Shown here piece after piece: positions 6,642-14,032 of a stretch of DNA of 20,250 nucleotides. The translations under genes and the position numbers were made by a program. Each line of letters opens with the position of its first letter. The first letter of the stretch is position 1. Source of the DNA: Anaerolineales bacterium UBA2029. Its GTDB lineage: Bacteria > Chloroflexota > Anaerolineae > Aggregatilineales > Aggregatilineaceae. Location of the stretch: contig DDBP01000304.1 in NCBI GenBank assembly GCA_002332795.1, positions 1-20,250 of the forward strand, read 5' to 3'. The notes beneath the pieces were generated by a model. The model had not been told where the DNA came from. It ran no database searches and saw nothing but the letters and a program-made list of their open reading frames with translations.

Positions 6642-8132
6642 ATGCCCGGTTTCACGCCCGTCCGCCGCTGGCAACCGCCGTTCTACCCCTTCAAGCGCGA
6701 ACCTTTCCGCCGCCGCCTGCTGGCCCGCGTCGAGCGCATGGTCAAAGGGCCGCTGTTTGGTTGCCGCATGTGCGGCAACTGCCTGCTGCAGGAAACAGCG
6801 TTCATCTGCCCGATGGAGTGCCCCAAAGGGGCGCGCAACGGGCCGTGCGGTGGCTCGACCGAGGAGCATTGCTACGTAGACCCGACGCGCCCGTGCGTGT
6901 GGTACAAGATTTACGAGCGCTCCTTCAAGATGGGTCGCCAGGAGAAACTGCTGGAGGTGTTGCCGCCGCTGGACTGGGACAAGGTGGGCACCGAGACCTG
7001 GGGCGATGTCGTCCAGCAGATTCGCAAGGTGGGCACGGGCAAATTCATCAGCGGGATGCTCTCGCGCGACCCGGCCAAACGCGCCGCCAACTGGGATGCC
7101 GTCTTCCGCCCTGTCCGTCAGCCGGACTGGTGGCAGGGTGATGACAAGTACCATCCGCCAGCGTACACCGAGCCGATCTCCGAGCTGGAGCGCCGTCTGC
7201 GCGCGGGCGAATTCGTGGTGACGGCGGAAGTCGCGCCGCCGCTGAGCACCTCGACGGGCAAGCTGTGCCAGAATATCGAACTGGTGCGTCCCTACGTGGC
7301 CGCCGTCAACTTCACCGACAATCCGTCGGCCACGGCGCGCATGTCCAGCCTGGCCTGCAGCATCATGGCGTTGCAGCACGGCGCGGAGCCGGTGATGCAG
7401 TTGCAGGGGCGCGACCGCACGCGGGCTACCATTCAGTCGGAAGTCATCGGCGCAAGCGCGCTCGGCGTGCGCAACATCCTGGTGCTCTCCGGCGACAGCG
7501 GGCGGATGGGGCCGCCGCCGCTGGGTCGCCTGGATGTGATTGACATGGATTCGGTGCAGATGCTGTGGTTGCTGCGCCGGATGCGCGACGAGGGGCACTA
7601 CCTGGACGGGCGTCCCATCAAGTTCCCGCCCAAAGTCTTCCTGGGCGCGGCGGCTGCGCCGTTCGCCTCGCGCCCCGAATTCCAGGCCATCCGCGAGCAC
7701 AAGAAGGTCAATGCGGGCGCGCAATTCCTGCAGACTAACCTGGTCTACGATCCGGATCGCTTCGAGATCTGGCTCAATGAGCTGGCCAAACGCAATATTC
7801 TGGACAAGGTCTACATCCTGGTGGGCCTGACGCCGCTCAAGTCGCTGAAGATGGCGCTGTACATGCATAACGAGGTGCCGGGCGTATTCATCCCCGAACG
7901 GCTGCTCAAGCGGCTGGAGGCGGCGGGCGACGGCGTACAGGAGGAAGCGATCACCATCACCCTGGAACTGATCGAGGCCATCCGAGGCAAGCAGGGCGTG
8001 CACGGCATTCACCTGATGGCCGTCGGCTGGGAGGAGATCGTCCCGCGCATCGTCACCGAGGCCGGTCTGCTGCCGCCGGACTTCGTGCCACCCGCGCCCG
8101 CGCCAGAGGAAGCCGGCGCAGCGGCGGGGTAG
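6642..8132 (+). CDS. MetV-MetF fusion: methylene-THF reductase with N-terminal zinc/iron-sulfur-type Cys domain
   Basis: This 496-aa protein catalyses, by family, reduction of 5,10-methylene-THF to 5-methyl-THF, the last step of the methyl branch before AcsE. Residues ~20-95 form the Cys-rich MetV-like domain (MTHFR C-terminal family, PF12225 type) with Cys41, 44, 47, 56, 60, 69, 77 and 85 (GCRMCGNC, ICPMECPKG, NGPCGG). Residues ~100-180 are a linker. Residues ~182-490 are the MetF FAD-binding TIM barrel, with the TAEVAPP strand holding the likely catalytic Glu196, NFTDNPSA, the QGRDRTR block and LVLSGD. In acetogens such as Moorella, MetV and MetF are separate chains; here they are one, with MetV first. 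ATG 6642 is preceded by AAGGA 9 nt upstream. An in-frame GTG at 6543 would add 33 residues unlike the family and is rejected. The electron donor is not readable from the sequence. Confidence 0.88.
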   Translation: MPGFTPVRRWQPPFYPFKREPFRRRLLARVERMVKGPLFGCRMCGNCLLQETAFICPMECPKGARNGPCGGSTEEHCYVDPTRPCVWYKIYERSFKMGRQEKLLEVLPPLDWDKVGTETWGDVVQQIRKVGTGKFISGMLSRDPAKRAANWDAVFRPVRQPDWWQGDDKYHPPAYTEPISELERRLRAGEFVVTAEVAPPLSTSTGKLCQNIELVRPYVAAVNFTDNPSATARMSSLACSIMALQHGAEPVMQLQGRDRTRATIQSEVIGASALGVRNILVLSGDSGRMGPPPLGRLDVIDMDSVQMLWLLRRMRDEGHYLDGRPIKFPPKVFLGAAAAPFASRPEFQAIREHKKVNAGAQFLQTNLVYDPDRFEIWLNELAKRNILDKVYILVGLTPLKSLKMALYMHNEVPGVFIPERLLKRLEAAGDGVQEEAITITLELIEAIRGKQGVHGIHLMAVGWEEIVPRIVTEAGLLPPDFVPPAPAPEEAGAAAG

Positions 8133-8164
8133 CGGCGGGCAATCTTGTATTCAGAGGAGATGGG

Positions 8165-8200
8165 GAAGACTTCTGGAGTCTTCAAAGACTTCGGAAGTCT
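8165..8200 (+). repeat. Two adjacent 7-bp palindromes between metVF and cooC
   Basis: GAAGACT-TCTGG-AGTCTTC (8165-8183) is followed 2 nt later by AGACTTC-G-GAAGTCT (8186-8200). Both are built from the same GAAGACT/AGACTTC word, so the stretch is an array of related inverted repeats and could also form one longer alternative structure. There is no T-tract. It may be a dispersed intergenic palindrome family or an operator; neither can be tested from one copy. Confidence 0.5.
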
Positions 8201-8236
8201 GATATCCCTGAGCGCGGACAGCATCTCCGTCCTGCC

Positions 8237-8266
8237 TTGTCGTACTGTTTCGCGGTGACCCATACT
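8237..8266 (+). promoter_or_regulatory. Candidate promoter for the cooC pair
   Basis: TTGTCG (8237-8242) and CATACT (8261-8266) are separated by 18 nt, each matching four of six bases of the sigma-70 consensus. It lies in a 184-nt gene-free gap about 50 nt before the first cooC. This is a weak match, kept because the gap otherwise lacks a promoter. Confidence 0.28.
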
Positions 8267-8277
8267 TACTGATTATT

Positions 8278-8304
8278 GATCACTGAGAACCGATCACTGA
8301 GAAC
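8278..8304 (+). repeat. Short direct repeat GATCACTGAGAAC x2
   Basis: GATCACTGAGAAC occurs at 8278-8290 and again at 8292-8304, one base apart, followed by the partial unit TGAGGA, which supplies the ribosome-binding site of cooC. The preceding TACTGATTATTGATCACTGA has the same style. Such low-complexity ACTGA-type repeats occur between genes in several bacterial phyla. The origin here is uncertain. Confidence 0.6.
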
Positions 8305-8316
8305 TGAGGACTCCCC

Positions 8317-9096
8317 ATGAAACTGGCTATCAGCGGCAAAGGCGGCGTAGGCAAGACCACCCTGGCCGCCCTGCTCGCGCAGGTCTACGCCGACGCAGGA
8401 CGGCAGGTCTTCGCTGTAGACGCCGACCCGGCCCCCTGCCTGGCGGGGGCGCTGGGCTTCCCGCCCGAACTGCGCGCCCGTCTGCGGCCCATCGCCGAGA
8501 TGGACGAACTGATCGAGGAGCGCACCGGAGCCAAGCCGGGCACCATCGGCGGCTTCTTCACCCTCAACCCGCGCGTGGACGACCTGCCGGAGCGCTTCAG
8601 CGTGGAGCACCGCGGCGTGCGCCTGCTGGAGATGGGATCGGTGGACCTGGGCGGGTCGGGCTGTATCTGCCCGGAGAGCGCCATGCTCAAGACGCTCTTC
8701 ACGCACCTGCTCTTCCGCCAGGACGACATCCTGATCCTGGACATGTACGCGGGCGTGGAGCATCTGGGGCGGGCCACGGTAGACTTCGTGGACGCCATGA
8801 TCATCGTCGTCGAGCCGACGCGGCGCAGCCTGGGCACCGCCGCGCAGATCAAGAAGCTGGCGCACGACATCGGCCTGACGCGCCTGTGGCTGGTGGGTAA
8901 CAAGGTGCGCGACGACGACGAAGCGGCCTTCCTGGTTGCCGAAAGCCCCGGCCTGCCGGTGCTGGGCACTCTGCCCGCCGATCTGGCCGTGCAGGAAGCC
9001 GACCGGCGCGGCATCGCTGTCTACGACTATGTGCCGGCGCTGCGTCAGGCTGCCGAGCAGATGGCTGCCCGTCTGAGCGCGGAGATCGAACGATGA
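8317..9096 (+). CDS. cooC: CooC-type nickel-insertion ATPase, copy 1
   Basis: This 259-aa P-loop ATPase of the MinD/CooC (SIMIBI) class is the CODH/ACS maturation factor family that drives nickel insertion into the catalytic metal cluster. The deviant Walker A, GKGGVGKTT, is at residues 7-15, and VDADPAP follows at about residue 35. A CXC motif, Cys116-Ile-Cys118 (GSGCICPE), corresponds to the pair that binds metal at the CooC dimer interface. LDMYAGVEHL (about residues 146-155) matches the Walker B/switch region of the family. GAGGA lies 6 nt before the ATG. The gene overlaps the second cooC by 4 nt (ATGA). Context next to acs genes supports CODH/ACS maturation over a generic ParA role. Which cluster (C-cluster or A-cluster) it serves cannot be told. 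Confidence 0.9.
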   Translation: MKLAISGKGGVGKTTLAALLAQVYADAGRQVFAVDADPAPCLAGALGFPPELRARLRPIAEMDELIEERTGAKPGTIGGFFTLNPRVDDLPERFSVEHRGVRLLEMGSVDLGGSGCICPESAMLKTLFTHLLFRQDDILILDMYAGVEHLGRATVDFVDAMIIVVEPTRRSLGTAAQIKKLAHDIGLTRLWLVGNKVRDDDEAAFLVAESPGLPVLGTLPADLAVQEADRRGIAVYDYVPALRQAAEQMAARLSAEIER

Positions 9097-9881
9097 CTAC
9101 CACCATCGCCCTTGCAGGCAAAGGCGGCACCGGCAAGACCACCATCGCCGCCATGATCATCAAGTACCTGGTGCAGACCAAAGGCGGCTCGATCCTGGCC
9201 ATTGATGCCGACCCCAGCAGCAATCTCAACATGGTGCTGGGGCTGGAACTGGAATGGACGATCGGCGATATCCGCGAGGGGCTGCTGGAGAAGGTGAAGG
9301 AGTCGCTGACGGCGGGCGGCGCGGCCATGGGCGCCATTGGCGGGGGCATGACCAAGCGCGAGTACCTGGACTACGAGGTCCGCGCGGCGGTGGCCGAAGG
9401 ATCGCGCTTCGACCTGATCGCCATGGGCCGCCCGGAAGGGCCGGGCTGCTACTGCGCCGTCAACCACAACCTGCGCGAGGTGGTGGACAGCATCAGCCGC
9501 GGCTATCGCTATGTGGTCATTGACAACGAGGCTGGCATGGAACACCTGAGCCGCCGCACCACGCGCGATGTGGACATCCTGCTGGTGGTCAGCGACCCCA
9601 CGCAGCGCGGGATCGTGGCGGCGGAGCGCATCGCCGCCTTCCGCCACGAGCTGGATATCAACATCAAGCAGGCGTATCTCATCGTCAACAACCTGTCCAC
9701 GCCAGCCATCCCTGCGCCCTTGCAGGCGCAGATCGATCGGCTCGACATCCCGCTGCTGGGGGCCGTGCCCGCCGACGACACGCTGGCTGAGTTCGAGTTC
9801 AGCGGGCGTCCGCTGATCGAATTGAGCGACGATTCGCCGGTCTACCGGGCTGTCGCCGCCATGATGGACCGTCTGCTGTAG
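9093..9881 (+). CDS. cooC: CooC/AcsF-type nickel-insertion ATPase, copy 2
   Basis: This 262-aa second member of the CooC family is translationally coupled to the first through an ATGA overlap. Walker A GKGGTGKTT is at residues 9-17, IDADPSSNLN is at about residues 37-46, the metal-binding-type CXC motif is Cys119-Tyr-Cys121 (GPGCYCAVN), and IDNEAGMEHLSR gives the Walker B/switch region. It is clearly diverged from copy 1: Thr replaces Val in the P-loop, an extra Gly-rich segment (AGGAAMGAIGGG) precedes the core, and the CXC context differs. Acetogens use separate homologues for CODH and ACS maturation (CooC and AcsF), so a division of labour is a fair inference. It ends 24 nt before a terminator hairpin. 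Confidence 0.9.
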   Translation: MTTTIALAGKGGTGKTTIAAMIIKYLVQTKGGSILAIDADPSSNLNMVLGLELEWTIGDIREGLLEKVKESLTAGGAAMGAIGGGMTKREYLDYEVRAAVAEGSRFDLIAMGRPEGPGCYCAVNHNLREVVDSISRGYRYVVIDNEAGMEHLSRRTTRDVDILLVVSDPTQRGIVAAERIAAFRHELDINIKQAYLIVNNLSTPAIPAPLQAQIDRLDIPLLGAVPADDTLAEFEFSGRPLIELSDDSPVYRAVAAMMDRLL

Positions 9882-9904
9882 GGTCTGACGCCCGACCAAA
9901 AATC

Positions 9905-9939
9905 ATCCCCAACTGATGACGGTTGGGGATTGTTTTTTT
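9905..9939 (+). terminator. Rho-independent terminator after the cooC pair
   Basis: A 9-bp stem, ATCCCCAAC / GTTGGGGAT, has an 8-nt loop and is followed by TG and seven T. It lies 23 nt after the second cooC stop and marks the end of the acs/met cluster transcript. Confidence 0.85.
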
Positions 9940-9957
9940 AGTGCCAGGTGTTACGAT
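9930..9957 (+). promoter_or_regulatory. Candidate promoter of glutamate dehydrogenase
   Basis: TTGTTT (9930-9935) and TACGAT (9952-9957) are 16 nt apart, with a TG extension just upstream of the -10. The -35 lies within the T-tract of the preceding terminator. It is about 60 nt before the ATG. The context (just after a terminator, single gene ahead) requires a promoter near here; the exact hexamers are a moderate match. Confidence 0.4.
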
Positions 9958-10017
9958 GACGGTAGAAGTGGTGCATCCAGCACCACCAGGAGACCAACAG
10001 GAGAAGGCTACACGGTT

Positions 10018-11316
10018 ATGGCAACACCCACAAAAGAAACCTCTTTAGAAACGACCAACAGCATGCTGGCGACCACCCTTGCCCTCTTCGACTCGACCTT
10101 CGAGCGCCTGCAACTGGACGAGGGGATCGCCTCGATCATGCGTCAGACGGAAGTGGAGATGACCGTCACCATCCCGATCATCGCGGACGACGGGCGCATC
10201 CTCACTTTCAAGGGCTATCGCGTGCAACACTCGTCGGCGCGCGGCCCCAGCAAGGGCGGCATACGCTATCACCCGGACGTAGATATTGACGAAGTGCGGG
10301 CGTTGGCCATGCTCATGACGCTCAAATGCGCCGCCGTCAACATTCCCTTTGGCGGGGCCAAGGGCGGCATCTGCGTCAACCCGGCGGAGCTTTCCATGCA
10401 CGAACTGGAGCGCCTGACGCGCCGCTTCGCCAAGATGATCGCGCCCATCCTGGGTGGCAAGCGCGACATCCCCGCCCCCGACATGAACACCAACGAGCAG
10501 ACGATGGCCTGGTTCATGGACGAGATTTCGTCCATTCAGGGCTACTATTCGCCAGAGATCACCACAGGCAAGCCGGTCATCCTGGGCGGCTCCGAAGGGC
10601 GCACCGAGGCGACCGGTCGCGGCGTGGCCATTGCCACCGTCGAACTGCTGCGCAAGCTGGGGCGCGAACCGCAGGGCGCGCGGGTAGCGGTGCAGGGCTA
10701 TGGCAACGTGGGCTACTACGCTGCCAACATCCTGGCCGATGAATACGGCTGCAAGGTGATCGCTGTCAGCGACGTGTCCGATGCGCTTTATAACCCCAAG
10801 GGGCTGGACCTGGCCGCCATCAATCAGCACGTGGCGCACAGCCCCGGTCGCCTGCTGAAGGGCTTCACTGGCAACGCCGAGCACATCACCAACGCCGAAC
10901 TGCTCACGCTCGATACCGACGTGCTCATTCCCGCGGCCATCGAGAATCAGATCACCGGCAAGAACGCAGGTCAGATTCAGGCGCAGATCATCGTCGAGGG
11001 GGCCAACGGCCCGACTACCTACGAAGCCGATCTCATCCTGCGCGATCGCGGCATTCACGTCGTGCCGGACATCCTGGCCAACGCAGGTGGCGTGATCGTG
11101 TCCTACTTCGAGTGGGTGCAGGACTTGCAGTTCTACTTCTGGGAGATTGACGAAGTCCGCCGTCAGCTCTACAAGAAGATGAGCCGCAGCTTCGAGGAAG
11201 CCTGGGCGATGGCTCAGGAGCGCAATGTCGATCTGCGCTCGGCAGTGTACATGCTGGCCGTGCAGCGCGTGGCCGACGCCATTCAGAAGCGCGGCTACGT
11301 TTCGGCTGGCGGATGA
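10018..11316 (+). CDS. gdhA: Glutamate dehydrogenase (Glu/Leu/Phe/Val family)
   Basis: This 432-aa cytoplasmic enzyme interconverts glutamate with 2-oxoglutarate and ammonia; family members are hexameric. The N-terminal dimerisation/substrate domain shows SKGGIRYHP (about residues 78-86), the PFGGAKGGI signature with catalytic Lys115, and PAPDMNT with Asp155. The Rossmann domain has the dinucleotide motif GYGNVG at residues 227-232. NAD versus NADP preference is not assigned. The C-terminal ILANAGGVIVSYFEW segment is typical. Length matches bacterial and archaeal ~420-aa enzymes. ATG 10018 follows AGGAGAAGG at a normal distance; an upstream in-frame ATG at 9916 lies inside the terminator hairpin and is rejected. 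The gene is flanked by terminators on both sides, so it is probably monocistronic and not part of the acs operon. Confidence 0.95.
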   Translation: MATPTKETSLETTNSMLATTLALFDSTFERLQLDEGIASIMRQTEVEMTVTIPIIADDGRILTFKGYRVQHSSARGPSKGGIRYHPDVDIDEVRALAMLMTLKCAAVNIPFGGAKGGICVNPAELSMHELERLTRRFAKMIAPILGGKRDIPAPDMNTNEQTMAWFMDEISSIQGYYSPEITTGKPVILGGSEGRTEATGRGVAIATVELLRKLGREPQGARVAVQGYGNVGYYAANILADEYGCKVIAVSDVSDALYNPKGLDLAAINQHVAHSPGRLLKGFTGNAEHITNAELLTLDTDVLIPAAIENQITGKNAGQIQAQIIVEGANGPTTYEADLILRDRGIHVVPDILANAGGVIVSYFEWVQDLQFYFWEIDEVRRQLYKKMSRSFEEAWAMAQERNVDLRSAVYMLAVQRVADAIQKRGYVSAGG

Positions 11317-11334
11317 GAGTTTGCCCTCACCCTG

Positions 11335-11385
11335 AGTCCCCTCTCCCTCGCGACTTGTGTCGCGGGGCGAGGGGACTTGTTTTTT
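11335..11385 (+). terminator. Rho-independent terminator after gdhA, made of a palindromic repeat
   Basis: The outer stem is AGTCCCCTC / GAGGGGACT and the inner stem is centred on CGCGAC-TTGT-GTCGCG. They are joined by a small internal bulge and followed by TTG and six T. It lies 18 nt after the gdhA stop. The core (11342-11375) recurs in inverted orientation at the right edge of the window, so this terminator appears to derive from, or belong to, a dispersed repeat family. Confidence 0.85.
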
Positions 11386-11468
11386 CGGTCGCATGCGCGC
11401 ACCCCGCCGCCCGTAGCGCTGACATATTGTGCACGCACCCCTGGCGCTGGCCAATCCCCGCAAGACCT

Positions 11469-11476
11469 GTTACACT
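11469..11476 (+). promoter_or_regulatory. Possible extended -10 for the DUF4919/DinB unit
   Basis: TGTTACACT-like sequence (TG, one base, then TACACT at 11471-11476) fits an extended -10 element 37 nt before the ATG. No good -35 is visible. A similar TTAC..T word is the -10 candidate upstream of gdhA. Confidence 0.3.
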
Positions 11477-11512
11477 GAGGTCAACAGCCACACAGCGAAA
11501 AGGATACCCCCC

Positions 11513-12082
11513 ATGACCTATCAAGAACTGCTGGATGCCGTCCGCGCCAATCCGGTGGACGCGGATTATCACGCTCTGCGCATGGCCTATGTGCATTCGG
11601 ACGAGTATCGGCCTCACCCCCACGACCGCGAGACGGTGACGGTGATGAACGAAGCCCTGCGCGTGGGCGACCTGCAAGGGGCGCTGGTAGCTACCCAGAA
11701 GCTGCTGGATCGCGATTACCTGGACATCATGGCCCACATGGTGGCCGACTATATCTACACCTCCAGCGACGACCTGGACAACGCCCTGTTCCATCGCGCC
11801 ATCGCCAGGGGCTTGATTGACGCCGTGCTGGCCACGGGCAATGGCAATGACTTCCACACGGCCTTCATCGTCATCAACACCCTGGAGGAATACGTCATCC
11901 TGCGCGTGCTGGGCTATATGCTGTTGCAGCAGGAATTCGTCGAGCACGACGGGCACTACTTCGACGTGCTCCTCGCGCAGCATCAGGATAGCGGCGAGCG
12001 GGCGCGTTTCGTCTTCAATATCGATCTACCTTTCGGCTGGTTCCTGCAGCATCAAGGGGACGAAACCGACGAGGAAGCCTGA
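11513..12082 (+). CDS. DUF4919-like protein of unknown function
   Basis: This 189-aa soluble, acidic protein has no signal peptide or membrane segment. The N-terminal pattern, Tyr-x2-Leu-Arg-x2-Tyr followed by a Ser/Tyr pair (YHALRMAYVHSDEYRPH, about residues 20-36), resembles the DUF4919 family. The middle looks all-helical: NEALRVGDLQGALVATQKLLD (about residues 49-69) reads like a TPR-type helical hairpin, and ISTLEEY-like segments follow. The C-terminal part (FVFNIDLPFGWF) looks like a beta strand. No catalytic motif is evident, so the function is unknown. ATG 11513 follows an AAAAGGAT Shine-Dalgarno; the longer frame from 11429 runs back through the promoter region and is rejected. It is coupled to the next gene (TGATG, 1-nt overlap), suggesting a shared operon. 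Confidence 0.72.
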   Translation: MTYQELLDAVRANPVDADYHALRMAYVHSDEYRPHPHDRETVTVMNEALRVGDLQGALVATQKLLDRDYLDIMAHMVADYIYTSSDDLDNALFHRAIARGLIDAVLATGNGNDFHTAFIVINTLEEYVILRVLGYMLLQQEFVEHDGHYFDVLLAQHQDSGERARFVFNIDLPFGWFLQHQGDETDEEA

Positions 12083-12594
12083 TGAATCTGCAGATGATCC
12101 GGCGGCTGTATGCGACCAACGAGGCGCTACACCGTCGGTTGTGGGCGAGCATCGAGCAGCTCAGCGACGAGCAGTTCGTGCAGGAAGTGCCCTATAGCAT
12201 TGGCTCGGTGCGCAATCACATGGTGCACCTGGCCAGTGTGGATCAGCGCTGGCTGAGTCGTGTCGCTCGCCTGCCCCTGCCCGACCGCCTGCGCTACGAG
12301 GATTACCCGACCAAAGCCGCCGCGCGGGACGTGTGGGAAGAAGCTCAGGCGCTGGTGCGCGGAGTGCTCGCCACGCTCAATGAGGTGCATCTGACCCGTA
12401 CGCTCACCTTCGACATTCAGCGACCTGCCTCGCCTCAGCCCATCACCGCCACGGTGGCTGTCTGGCAAGTCCTGCTGCACGTGCTCAATCACAACACTGA
12501 TCACCGGGCGCAGGTCTTGCGCTTGCTGCACGACTTCGGCGCGCCCACCTTCGAGCAGGACTGGATCATTCACTGGTGGGAGGCGGGGCGATAG
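12082..12594 (+). CDS. DinB/YfiT-like four-helix metalloenzyme-fold protein
   Basis: This 170-aa protein has the DinB-superfamily pattern: a helical bundle with three metal-ligand histidines, His46 (VRNHMVHL), His137 and His141 (NHNTDHRAQV, an HxxxH pair). Proteins of this fold bind a divalent metal, and several act as thiol-dependent transferases; many, including stress-induced DinB itself, have no known substrate. The first helix starts RRLYATNEALHRRLW and the C-terminus is Trp-rich (WIIHWWEAG). Its ATG shares an A with the stop codon of the upstream gene. It is convergent with the histidine kinase gene, 38 nt away, and no terminator hairpin was recognised in that gap. The family call is firm; the substrate is unknown. 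Confidence 0.82.
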   Translation: MNLQMIRRLYATNEALHRRLWASIEQLSDEQFVQEVPYSIGSVRNHMVHLASVDQRWLSRVARLPLPDRLRYEDYPTKAAARDVWEEAQALVRGVLATLNEVHLTRTLTFDIQRPASPQPITATVAVWQVLLHVLNHNTDHRAQVLRLLHDFGAPTFEQDWIIHWWEAGR

Positions 12595-12632
12595 AAGGTG
12601 TGTTGCCGGACGAGCAGGGCAGGGATGGCGGC

Positions 12633-14030
12633 TCAGTCTCCGCAGGGCAGGCAGATGGTGAACTGACTCCCCTGGCCCGGCTGACTGTTGACCTCGATCC
12701 GGCCCGCATGAGCCGCGACCAGGTCGCGGGCAATGGTCAGCCCCAGACCCATCCCCTGAGCGAAGCGCTTGTTGCCCCGGTAGAAGGGTTCGAAGATACG
12801 CTGTTGTTCCTCCGGCGCGATCCCCGGCCCGCTATCCTGCACGGCGATCCGCAGATGCCCGTCCTGCCTGGCGACTGCGATGCTCACCGCACCCTCTGGC
12901 GGCGTGAACTTGATGGCGTTGCTCACCAGGTTGCCGATGGCCTGCGCCAGCCGATCCGGATCAATGTCCAGCGTTGGCAGGCTGTCCGGGATGCTCACGC
13001 TCCAGCGCAGATTTTTCTCCTGCGCAGCCGCTCGCCACAGGCTGAGGACTTCGCTCAGCCAGGGGGCGAGTGCCACGGGCCGTCGTTTGAGGCGGGGGAT
13101 GTCGAGCAGCGTATCGTGAAGCTGTGCCAGGTTGTCGAGCAGCGGCTCCAGGCGCTGCAGTTGAGAGTCAATGCCGGTCAGCAATTCCTGGCGGAGGGCG
13201 GGGTCTTGATCGGCCCCGTTCAACAATGCGCCCACTGCCGAGCGCACGGCTCCCAGGGGCCGCCCCAGCTCGTGTACCAGGTTGGCGAGCAGCCGCCTGC
13301 GCATGTCCTGGGCTTCCTGCAGGCGGCGCGTCATGGTGTTGAACGCCCGCAATACCGTGAGGATTTCCTCCGGCCCCTTTTCGGGCAGCATGGTCAGGTC
13401 GCGCCCGGTGGCGACGGACAGGATGGCCTGCGCCACCTGCTGCAGGCTCTTTTCCAGCTTGAGCGCCAGCGCCAGGCCGATCAGCAGGCCCAGCAACAGT
13501 TCGATTCCCAGGATGCCCACGATCAGATAGCGTAGCTGCTCGAAACGCCGGTAGACGTCGGCAAGCTGCTGATGAATGCGCACAATGCCGACGATCTGCC
13601 GATCCTGCCCCTGCACCGGCACCCAGATTTCCGTGGTGTTGCGCAGGGTCAGGCTGGAGATCAGCGGGGCGGGGTGTTCGCTGCCGGGGGTGAGGGCTGT
13701 GTCTCCCACCGCGATGACCTGCCCCGGCCCGAAAGCGCCCGCCGGGCCACTGAAGGCCAGCAGTTGTCCGCTGGGATTCAGCAGCATGACGCTGCCGGGC
13801 AGGTTCAGGCTCTCCAGAAAGGCCTGGGCTTCGGCAGCGTCCTGCCAGATACCCTCGCGGCCATGGGCGGCTTCGGCCACCTGCGCGGCCTGCCGGGTCA
13901 GTTCTTCGCTGACGTTCTTGAGCAGCACCTGTGTTTCGATGGCGTAGATCAGCGAGACGCCGACCAGGGGAATCACGATCAGCAGGGGCAGGATGTGGCT
14001 CAGGATCAGACGACTGCGTAGCGAGCGCAT
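12633..14030 (-). CDS. Sensor histidine kinase (HAMP, HisKA, HATPase)
   Basis: This 465-aa membrane kinase pairs with the response regulator encoded just upstream. TM1 is at about residues 8-31 and TM2 at about 168-190. The ~135-residue extracytoplasmic region between them has no recognised domain beyond a PAS/Cache-like mixed pattern. HAMP covers about residues 190-243. The phosphoacceptor His253 sits in LVHELGRPLG. The ATPase domain shows N-box NLVSNAIKF (367-375), G1 DSGPGIAP (399-406), F-box FEPFYRG and G2 GMGLGLTIA (426-434). The H-box reads HELGRPL where HEL+TPL is usual (Gly-Arg replaces the Arg/Lys-Thr pair). I chose ATG 14030, 2 nt after the regulator stop with GGAGG upstream; a longer frame from 14132 would overlap the regulator by about 100 nt. 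The signal is unknown. It may sense envelope state, given the ABC operon next door. Confidence 0.92.
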   Translation of the reverse strand: MRSLRSRLILSHILPLLIVIPLVGVSLIYAIETQVLLKNVSEELTRQAAQVAEAAHGREGIWQDAAEAQAFLESLNLPGSVMLLNPSGQLLAFSGPAGAFGPGQVIAVGDTALTPGSEHPAPLISSLTLRNTTEIWVPVQGQDRQIVGIVRIHQQLADVYRRFEQLRYLIVGILGIELLLGLLIGLALALKLEKSLQQVAQAILSVATGRDLTMLPEKGPEEILTVLRAFNTMTRRLQEAQDMRRRLLANLVHELGRPLGAVRSAVGALLNGADQDPALRQELLTGIDSQLQRLEPLLDNLAQLHDTLLDIPRLKRRPVALAPWLSEVLSLWRAAAQEKNLRWSVSIPDSLPTLDIDPDRLAQAIGNLVSNAIKFTPPEGAVSIAVARQDGHLRIAVQDSGPGIAPEEQQRIFEPFYRGNKRFAQGMGLGLTIARDLVAAHAGRIEVNSQPGQGSQFTICLPCGD

Positions 14031-14032
14031 GG

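Noticed and set aside
8165..8304. CRISPR array
   Set aside because: The repeats are short, mostly palindromic, number two, and lack regular spacers.
9916..10017. Upstream ATG start for glutamate dehydrogenase
   Set aside because: It lies within the terminator hairpin of the preceding gene and gives a non-family N-terminus; ATG 10018 has a strong AGGAGAAGG site.
12576..13535. 319-codon + strand open frame across the histidine kinase
   Set aside because: The opposite strand has the full set of kinase motifs (H, N, G1, G2 boxes); this frame has none of its own and would overlap the DinB gene.
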